Shown: positions 58,178 to 64,000 of the stretch, in pieces
How positions within the stretch are numbered: position 1 is the stretch's first letter
Layout of the letters: each line of letters starts with the position of its first letter
Made by a program: the position numbers and the translations under genes
Origin: Rhodoferax fermentans
GTDB lineage: Bacteria > Pseudomonadota > Gammaproteobacteria > Burkholderiales > Burkholderiaceae_C
NCBI RefSeq assembly: GCF_002017865.1
Contig: NZ_MTJN01000002.1
Location: forward strand, 310,001 to 374,000
Direction: 5' to 3'
Length of the DNA: 64,000 nt
Notes under the pieces: generated by a model
The model's database searches: none
What the model saw: the letters and a program-made list of their open reading frames with translations, nothing else
Told to the model about the DNA's origin: nothing

Positions 58178-59884
58178 GTGAATCTCCCCACCCCGGCCAT
58201 TGTTGCCCAGGATGCCGTACGCCGCCTACCCCGTGTCGCGTTGTGGCTGTTTTGCCTGGCCTATGTGTTACCCGGGTTCCTGGGGCGTGGCCCCTGGAAA
58301 CGTGAAGACATCACCACGCTGGGCTATATGGCCGAACTGGCCAAAGGCTCAGCAGACTGGTTACACCCCTCGCTGAGCGGTCAGGCGCCCGAAGTGCATG
58401 CCTTGCTTCCCTATTGGTTGGGGGCCTGGGCCATGCAGCTGGCTCCCGCCTGGGTGTCGGCGGACTGGGCGGCACGTTTGCCCTTTGTGCTGCTCCTGGT
58501 CGCCACACTGCTGGCCACCTGGTACGGCACCTATTACCTGGCACGCAGTCCACTGGCCCAGCCGGTGGCGTTTGCCTTTGGCGGCGAGGCCAAACCCACG
58601 GACTACGCCCGCGCTGTGGCGGATGGTGGCCTGCTGGCCTTCATCGCCTGCCTGGGTTTGGCCCAACTCGCCCACGAAACCACGCCGGCACTGACGCAGC
58701 TTTGTTTCACCGCACTGGTGTTTTACGCCACGGCGGCCCTGCCCTACCGTGTTTTGATGCCGGGCATCGCAGCGGTGGCCGGACTGCTGGGCATGACCCT
58801 CTCGGGTTCACCGAGCATGGCCTTGGCGCTGGGCGTGGGTTGTGCTGCCATTTACCTGCTCGAATCCAGCCACAACAGCAATGAAACCGGTACCCGCAAA
58901 CTCAGGGCGGCTGGTCTGCTGGTCATCACACTCGTGTGCGCAGCGCTATCGACCTGGCTCAATCTCTGGCAATGGCGGATCGACTTGCCACACGCCAGCT
59001 GGCACGAGTGGCAAAGCCTGGGTCGGCTGTTTTTGTGGTTCACCTGGCCAGCCTGGCCGCTGGCACTGTGGACACTTTGGCGTTGGCGGCACCTGCTGCT
59101 GGGTGAGCGTTTTGCAAGCCGACATCTGTGGCTGCCCCTGTGTTTTGCCCTAGTGGCCAGCGCAGCGACCTTGACCACCCATGCGGCGGACCGATCGCTG
59201 TTGCTGGGTTTGCCAGCCCTCGCCGCGCTGTCCGCATTTGCCTTGCCAACCCTGGGGCGCAGTGTGGCAGCCTTGATTGACTGGTTCACGCTGATTTTTT
59301 TCAGTGGTTGCGCGCTGATCATCTGGGTGGTGTGGATCTCCATGCAGACCGGATTCCCCGCGCGACCAGCGATGAATGTGGCCAAACTGGCACCAGGGTT
59401 TGTGCACAGTTTCTCACTCATTCCTTTTTTAATAGCATTATGTGCAAGCCTGATATGGGCTTGGCTCGTATATTGGCGTGTAGGTCGACACCGCGCGGCG
59501 CTCTGGAAGAGTGTGGTCCTGCCTGCCGGTGGCGCTGCTTTGTGCTGGCTGTTGTTGATGACACTGTGGTTGCCCTTGCTGGACTTTGCCCGCAGTTATG
59601 TGCCGATGGTGCAACAGGCTGCCAAGTTGCTGCCTGAGAACCCAGGCTGTGTGTCCACGCTAGGGCTGAGCCGCAGCCAGACCGCCGCTTTGCAACTGCA
59701 TGGTCAGCTCAGCCTCATGCCCTCCAGCTCCGGGGCCAAGTGCGCCTGGCTGATCGCCAACGGGGAGAATCCCATCACCACATCTGGCTTTGTCCCCGGC
59801 AAACCCTGGCTGCTGCGCGGCAGCATCCACCACCCGGCCACGCCTGACGAAAAAATCTATATCTTTGAGCGCCAGGCTCACTGA
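58178..59884 (+). CDS. polytopic membrane protein, ArnT/PMT-like glycosyltransferase candidate
   Basis: A membrane protein of 568 residues with about 11-12 helices. A first periplasmic loop carries GRGPWKREDITTLGYMAELA, where the Arg/Lys-Glu-Asp pattern resembles the catalytic loop of ArnT/PMT-type lipid-linked sugar transferases. WLHPSLSGQAPEVHALLPYW follows like the next family block. The C-terminal soluble part (ENPGCVSTLGLSRSQTAAL onward) is periplasmic. The start is a GTG at 58178 after GGAGCG. A stretch near residues 414-437 is AT-rich and resembles a repeat copy. The final codons overlap the convergent phoR end. Donor and acceptor unknown. Confidence 0.72.
   Translation: MNLPTPAIVAQDAVRRLPRVALWLFCLAYVLPGFLGRGPWKREDITTLGYMAELAKGSADWLHPSLSGQAPEVHALLPYWLGAWAMQLAPAWVSADWAARLPFVLLLVATLLATWYGTYYLARSPLAQPVAFAFGGEAKPTDYARAVADGGLLAFIACLGLAQLAHETTPALTQLCFTALVFYATAALPYRVLMPGIAAVAGLLGMTLSGSPSMALALGVGCAAIYLLESSHNSNETGTRKLRAAGLLVITLVCAALSTWLNLWQWRIDLPHASWHEWQSLGRLFLWFTWPAWPLALWTLWRWRHLLLGERFASRHLWLPLCFALVASAATLTTHAADRSLLLGLPALAALSAFALPTLGRSVAALIDWFTLIFFSGCALIIWVVWISMQTGFPARPAMNVAKLAPGFVHSFSLIPFLIALCASLIWAWLVYWRVGRHRAALWKSVVLPAGGAALCWLLLMTLWLPLLDFARSYVPMVQQAAKLLPENPGCVSTLGLSRSQTAALQLHGQLSLMPSSSGAKCAWLIANGENPITTSGFVPGKPWLLRGSIHHPATPDEKIYIFERQAH
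59421..59478 (-). repeat. degenerate short palindromic repeat inside the membrane-protein gene
   Basis: On the minus strand: TACGAGCCAAGCCCATATC, AGGCTTGCACATAATGC, TATTAAAA. The order TACGA..., AGCCC..., TATTAAAA matches the family. Codons here (TTA, ATA, GTA, TAT) are rarer than in the rest of the gene. Confidence 0.5.
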
Positions 59885-61221
59885 TGTGTGGCACGCAGGC
59901 GGGTTGCAGGGAACGTGATGCGAAATCTCGCGCCCTGACCCAGCTTGCTCTCGATCGCCAGATGGGCACCGTGGCGTTGCGCCACGTGTTTCACAATCGC
60001 CAAGCCCAGACCGGTGCCACCGGTTTCACGGGAACGACTGCGATCAACACGGTAAAACCGTTCGGTTAAACGCGGAATGTGTTCGGGTGCGATACCTGGA
60101 CCCGCATCCACCACCTCAAACTCAGCCTGCCCATCTGGCAACTGCCTGAAGCTGACCCCGATGTGACCACCCGGCGGTGTGTAGCGAATGGCGTTGCTGA
60201 CCAGATTACCCATGGCACTGTGTAACTCAGTGGCCACGCCGGCGATCTCGCCTTCAAAGGCACAGTGGAAGTCCAATGCATGCACTTGCTGCTCATTGAG
60301 GTTGACCACCGCTGTCAGGGCACGCGCGTCTTGTTCCAGTTGCCGCATCAAGGTCGGCACAGAACTCCAGGTGTCCACACTGGGCGCCGGACTACCCTCG
60401 AGCCGCGACAGCATCAACAAATCACTGACCAGACTTTGCATACGCATCGACTGCTGCGCCATCAGCGTCAGGTAACTGTCTCGCTCATCAGCGGCCAACT
60501 CCAGGGTCTGCAAGGTCTCCACAAAACCAGCCAACACGGTCAGGGGTGTGCGAATTTCATGAGACACATTGGCCACAAAGTCACGCCGCATGGCTTCGGC
60601 CTGCTCAACCGCAGTCACGTCACGCGACAACAACAAGAGGCGTCCCCCACCATAGTGGTAGAGCTGTACCGACAGGCGAACCGGGCGTGTTGCCGTGCTC
60701 TCGCGCCCGGCCATCAGCAATTCATGGTCAAAAGCCCGCCCGGACAAGTAAGCCGCAAAGGCTGGGTCACGCACCAGATTGACCATGTATTGCTGCAGAT
60801 CACGCTGCGCATCCAGACCAAAGTGCACCGCAGCTGTCTGGTTGCACCATTCGATGCGAGATTGGTTGTCCAGCAACATCACGCCGTTGGGAGACGCCTG
60901 CAGCGCGGACAGAAAATCATGGAGGCGGTTTTCACCCTCTTCAATGGTCCGGCGTTGCGAGCGCAACAGCCGCTGAGCCCGCTCCAGGACTTCGCCCCAC
61001 AACCCCCATTTGATCGGGGGCGAGTCTGCGCGCTCCGGGCTCAACCAGTGCAGCGCCTGGGCAGCGCGGGTGGTGTCAAGCACCAGCCACAACGCCGAAC
61101 CACCCAGGGCGCCCAGCAAGGCATCCACCAGCTGACTCTGCCCCGTCAGGCCAAGAAACCAACCCAGAACCGCGCCTGCCAACTGGAAGGCGACAAAGCC
61201 GCAGATTCGCAAAAACATCAA
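59878..61221 (-). CDS. phoR: phosphate regulon sensor histidine kinase PhoR
   Basis: Inner-membrane kinase of 447 residues. Two N-terminal helices (GFVAFQLAGAVLGWFLGL, then LVDALLGALGGSALWLVL) are followed by a PAS domain near 105-200 (LQASPNGVMLLDNQSRIEWC). The HisKA box is DFVANVSHEIRTPLTVLAG (His near 219). ATPase motifs are NLVSNAIRYTPPGGH, VDAGPGIAPEHIPRL and TGGTGLGLAIVKHVA. It signals low phosphate to PhoB. It follows phoB by 17 bases. It overlaps the convergent membrane-protein gene by seven bases at the 3' end. Confidence 0.96.
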   Translation of the reverse strand: MMFLRICGFVAFQLAGAVLGWFLGLTGQSQLVDALLGALGGSALWLVLDTTRAAQALHWLSPERADSPPIKWGLWGEVLERAQRLLRSQRRTIEEGENRLHDFLSALQASPNGVMLLDNQSRIEWCNQTAAVHFGLDAQRDLQQYMVNLVRDPAFAAYLSGRAFDHELLMAGRESTATRPVRLSVQLYHYGGGRLLLLSRDVTAVEQAEAMRRDFVANVSHEIRTPLTVLAGFVETLQTLELAADERDSYLTLMAQQSMRMQSLVSDLLMLSRLEGSPAPSVDTWSSVPTLMRQLEQDARALTAVVNLNEQQVHALDFHCAFEGEIAGVATELHSAMGNLVSNAIRYTPPGGHIGVSFRQLPDGQAEFEVVDAGPGIAPEHIPRLTERFYRVDRSRSRETGGTGLGLAIVKHVAQRHGAHLAIESKLGQGARFRITFPATRLRATHQ

Positions 61222-61238
61222 TAATTCTTCTCGGCAGA

Positions 61239-61961
61239 CTATGCCACAGCAGAGGAGGTACCAGTACTCTGATTCTGGGTGGTGATGCGGTAGCCAGCAC
61301 CGCGCACGGTTTCGATCATCGCAGCCGCGCGTTCGCCCAGCGCTTCACGCAGCCGCTTGACGTGGACATCCACGGTGCGTTCTTCGATAAACACATGGTC
61401 ACCCCAGACCTGGTCCAGCAGCTGCGAGCGGCTGTGCACACGCTCGGCGTGGGTCATCAGGTAATGCAACAGTTTGAATTCCGTCGGACCCAGCTTGAGC
61501 GCCTGGTCACCAAAGCTCACCCGGTAGGTGGCGGCATCCAGACTGAGCTGACCCATGGTGACCAGCGTGGCTTCCTGCTCGGGGGCACGACGGCGCAGCA
61601 CGGCGCGAATACGGGCCAACAACTCCCGTGTTGAAAACGGCTTGCTGATGTAATCATCAGCACCAGCATCCAGACCTGCCACGCGGTCTGGCTCATCACC
61701 ACGCGCGGTCAACATGATGATGGGCACATCTTTGGTGCGAGGATGGGCACGCCAACGTTTGGCCAAGGTCAACCCTGACTCACCGGGCAGCATCCAATCC
61801 AACAGGATCACATCTGGCAACACCGAGTCGAGTTCGGCCTGAGCCGTTGCGCTGTCCATCGCCCAAATCGGACGGAACCCACTGTGGCGCAAGTTCACCG
61901 AGATCAGCTCGGCGATGGCGGGCTCATCCTCGACGATCAGCACACAGGGGACTCGCCTCAT
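61239..61961 (-). CDS. phoB: phosphate regulon response regulator PhoB
   Basis: OmpR-type regulator of 240 residues. The receiver has VLIVEDEPAIAELISVNL and phospho-acceptor Asp 55 in VILLDWMLPG, with Lys in DDYISKPFSTREL. The DNA-binding wing has LGPTEFKLLHYLMTHAERVH and ERTVDVHVKRLREALG. It activates pst and related genes at low phosphate. Its ATG overlaps the phoU stop (ATGA). Escherichia coli keeps phoBR apart from pst-phoU; here they are one unit. Confidence 0.97.
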   Translation of the reverse strand: MRRVPCVLIVEDEPAIAELISVNLRHSGFRPIWAMDSATAQAELDSVLPDVILLDWMLPGESGLTLAKRWRAHPRTKDVPIIMLTARGDEPDRVAGLDAGADDYISKPFSTRELLARIRAVLRRRAPEQEATLVTMGQLSLDAATYRVSFGDQALKLGPTEFKLLHYLMTHAERVHSRSQLLDQVWGDHVFIEERTVDVHVKRLREALGERAAAMIETVRGAGYRITTQNQSTGTSSAVA

Positions 61962-62659
61962 TTCACCACCGACTCAATCTCGTCCATGGCCGCGTGCCGC
62001 ACATCAGCCCCTTTGACGATGTAGATGATCAGCTCGGCGATGTTTTTGGCATGGTCACCAATACGCTCAATGGCCTTGGCCAAAAACAGCAGATCCAGAC
62101 TTGGCGAGATCATGCGCGGGTCTTCCATCATGTAGGTGATGAGTTTGCGCACAAAGCCGTCGAACTCCTTGTCAATCAAGTCATCTTCCTTGAGGATGGA
62201 CAAGGCAGCCGAGGTGTCCAGACGGGCAAAAGCATCCAATGCTTTTCTGAGCAGGCCGGAGGCCAGATCAGAGGCTACCCGCAGCTCCAAGGAAGGCAAT
62301 GCGCGCGGTGCACCACTGCTGATGATGGACAACACCATACGCGCAATTTTTTCTGCCTCATCCCCCACACGCTCGAGGTTGGCGGTGGCCTTGGAAATGG
62401 CGATCAACAGCCGCAGGTCGCGGGCGGTTGGTTGACGCCGGGCAATGATGCTGGAGAGCTCACGGTCAATATCGACTTCCATCGCATTGACCTTGGCCTC
62501 GGCGGTGACCACCTGCTGGGCAACTTCCACACTGAACTGCGACAAGGCATAAATGGCCTGTCGGATTTGCGATTCCACCAGCCCGCCGAGTTCCATGACA
62601 CGGGTCGAAACGGTGCCCAGCTCGCTGTCAAATTGGGACGATAAATGTTTTTCAGGCAT
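61958..62659 (-). CDS. phoU: phosphate signalling protein PhoU
   Basis: A protein of 233 residues made of two similar three-helix bundles. The metal-binding motifs are visible as ANLERVGDEAEKIARMV and KAIERIGDHAKNIAELII, the paired E-x-x-x-D signatures. It links the Pst transporter to PhoR. It lies 18 bases after pstB and overlaps phoB by four bases. Confidence 0.97.
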   Translation of the reverse strand: MPEKHLSSQFDSELGTVSTRVMELGGLVESQIRQAIYALSQFSVEVAQQVVTAEAKVNAMEVDIDRELSSIIARRQPTARDLRLLIAISKATANLERVGDEAEKIARMVLSIISSGAPRALPSLELRVASDLASGLLRKALDAFARLDTSAALSILKEDDLIDKEFDGFVRKLITYMMEDPRMISPSLDLLFLAKAIERIGDHAKNIAELIIYIVKGADVRHAAMDEIESVVK

Positions 62660-62677
62660 GAGATTCCTCGGTGATGA

Positions 62678-63457
62678 CTAACCAAACCGGCCAGTGATGT
62701 AGTCTTCAGTTTCCTGGCGGTTGGGCTTGAAGAAGATTTGCTCGGTGGCACCAAATTCAACCAGATCACCGAGGTACATATACGCCGTGTAGTCGCTGCA
62801 ACGTGCAGCCTGCTGCATGTTGTGGGTGACGATGACCACGGTGTAATCCTGTTTGAGTTCGATGATCAGCTCTTCGACCTTGGCCGTAGAGATCGGGTCC
62901 AGCGCAGAACAGGGTTCATCGAGCAGGATCACCTCGGGCTTGATGGCCACACCACGGGCAATACACAGCCGCTGCTGCTGACCACCCGACAGGCTGGAGC
63001 CACTTTGCTTGAGCTTGTCCTTGACCTCATTCCACAGCGCCGACTTGCGCAGTGCCCACTCCACCCGCTCTTCCATATCGGTGGGGCTCAACTTCTCAAA
63101 CAGTTTGACACCAAAAGCGATGTTGTCGTAGATGGACATGGGGAAAGGCGTGGGCTTCTGGAACACCATACCGACTTTGGCGCGCAGCAGTGCCACATCT
63201 TGTTTGCTGGTCAACAGGTTTTCACCGTCGAGCACCACCTCACCCTGGGCGCGTTGTTCCGGGTACAGCTCGAACATGCGGTTGAACACCCGCAGCAGCG
63301 TGGACTTGCCACAACCAGAGGGGCCGATGAAGGCCGTGACCTTCTTCTCGGGAATATCGAGGTTGATGTTTTTGAGTGCGTGAAATTTGCCGTAGAAGAA
63401 GTCCAGGTTCTTCACCGCAATCTTGGCAGGCTGTGTTTTTTCAGTAGTCATGGTCAT
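62678..63457 (-). CDS. pstB: phosphate ABC transporter ATPase PstB
   Basis: ATPase of 259 residues. Walker [15 protein letters not shown] near 42, Q-loop [18 protein letters not shown], signature [17 protein letters not shown] and Walker [21 protein letters not shown] are intact. The His switch is in [18 protein letters not shown]. All are typical of PstB. It drives phosphate import with PstA and PstC. It follows pstA by 27 bases. Confidence 0.98.
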   Translation of the reverse strand: MTMTTEKTQPAKIAVKNLDFFYGKFHALKNINLDIPEKKVTAFIGPSGCGKSTLLRVFNRMFELYPEQRAQGEVVLDGENLLTSKQDVALLRAKVGMVFQKPTPFPMSIYDNIAFGVKLFEKLSPTDMEERVEWALRKSALWNEVKDKLKQSGSSLSGGQQQRLCIARGVAIKPEVILLDEPCSALDPISTAKVEELIIELKQDYTVVIVTHNMQQAARCSDYTAYMYLGDLVEFGATEQIFFKPNRQETEDYITGRFG

Positions 63458-63484
63458 GAAGTTGTTTGAGGTGTGTCTACGGGT

Positions 63485-64000
63485 CTAGTTCTTTTGACGT
63501 GTCAACACACGCGCCAGAATGTTCAGGCCCAGAACCGCCAGGGTGATCAAGAACACACCCGCCCAAGCCAGTTGCTGCCAGTTTTCATAGGGGCTCATGG
63601 CAAATTTGAAGATGGTGACGGGCAAACTGGCCATGGGTTCACTCAGGCTCGAGGTCCAGAACTGGTTGCTCAAAGCCGTGAACAACAAAGGTGCGGTCTC
63701 ACCTGCAATCCGAGCCACCGCCAGCAGAACACCTGTGACCACCCCAGCCCGTGCCGAGCGCATGGTGATGCTCAAAATCACCTTCCATTTCGGTGCACCA
63801 AGTGCATAGGCTGCCTCACGCAGGCCCGGTGGCACCAGTTGCAACATGTTTTCGGTGGTACGGATCACCACCGGAATCACAATCAGGGTCAGTGCCATGA
63901 TGCCCGCATAGGCCGAAAAGGACTTGAACCGTGTGACCACCACCGCATACACAAACAAGCCAATCACAATCGACGGCGCCGACAGCAGGATGTCATTCAC
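63485..64000 (-). CDS. pstA: phosphate ABC transporter permease PstA (5' end cut by window)
   Basis: C-terminal 171 residues of the inner-membrane permease. [20 protein letters not shown], then [20 protein letters not shown] and [20 protein letters not shown], form the cytoplasmic coupling loop of Pst[18 protein letters not shown] is the next block. The N-terminal membrane segments lie beyond the window. pstC and pstS are expected further upstream. Confidence 0.95.
   Translation of the reverse strand: MNDILLSAPSIVIGLFVYAVVVTRFKSFSAYAGIMALTLIVIPVVIRTTENMLQLVPPGLREAAYALGAPKWKVILSITMRSARAGVVTGVLLAVARIAGETAPLLFTALSNQFWTSSLSEPMASLPVTIFKFAMSPYENWQQLAWAGVFLITLAVLGLNILARVLTRQKN

Noticed and set aside
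61958..64000. Pho box within the phosphate block
   Set aside because: No TGTCA-type direct repeats were seen; the pst promoter should lie upstream of pstS, outside the window.

Overview
The window looks like a chromosome of a betaproteobacterium of the family Comamonadaceae, most likely Rhodoferax-like. The reasons are the GC-rich codon use, an EF-P of the arginine-32 type with its rhamnosyltransferase EarP next door, the order pyrG-kdsA-eno-ftsB, the order dnaX-ybaB-recR with the SRP RNA gene divergent from dnaX, and a family of short palindromic repeats that I associate with this family. The placement is inference from gene content; I ran no database search. I saw no phage, insertion sequence, CRISPR array, tRNA or rRNA.

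Layout. Positions 1-12,700 are an aromatic-acid region: pobA (4-hydroxybenzoate to protocatechuate), an unusual solute-binding protein without a signal peptide, LysR and GntR regulators, a five-gene branched-chain-amino-acid-type ABC importer, a hemerythrin-like protein, vanBA (vanillate to protocatechuate) and an alpha/beta hydrolase. Positions 12,900-17,750 hold parC and parE, separated by an odd 486-base spacer. Positions 17,800-33,600 hold MFS transporters, dapA-bamC, a tartrate/malate-type dehydrogenase, pgsA-uvrC, earP-efp, a LOG-family protein, rmuC, a hydroxyacid dehydrogenase, an NhaD antiporter and a small Ala-rich lipoprotein. Positions 33,700-42,500 hold a JmjC ribosomal oxygenase, an FKBP, dut-coaBC, pyrG-kdsA-eno-ftsB, a 6S RNA gene and a TauE-like exporter. 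Positions 42,600-55,800 hold tryptophanase, a chemoreceptor, rnhA with a methyltransferase, gloB-mltD, a MAPEG protein, dnaX-ybaB-recR, the SRP RNA gene, a CoA-transferase and a flavoprotein. Positions 55,900-64,000 hold trxA, rho, rpmE2, a polytopic membrane protein and the phosphate block pstA-pstB-phoU-phoB-phoR, cut by the window end.

How the genes work together. PobA and VanAB feed protocatechuate; the ABC importer and regulators between them probably supply and control the aromatic acids. EarP modifies the EF-P encoded directly downstream. PstAB, PhoU, PhoB and PhoR form one phosphate uptake and sensing unit. The rest is mostly housekeeping.

The most interesting layer is not a gene. 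A short imperfect palindromic repeat of about 50 bases, with a core AGCCCTTAT then ATAAGGGCT and an AGCTA flank on one side, occurs about 15 times in 64 kb. Several copies lie inside coding sequences (uvrC, earP twice, dnaX twice, probably the membrane protein at 58,178) or make the last residues and stop codon of a gene (coaBC, the methyltransferase at 46,153, the dehydrogenase at 21,452). In four proteins it is read in the same frame and leaves the same Arg-Ala-Thr/Ala footprint. A second group of larger hairpins sits in intergenic spacers. Two of these, between parC and parE, share an almost identical loop but have different stem sequences that still pair, and are themselves flanked by inverted copies of the small repeat.
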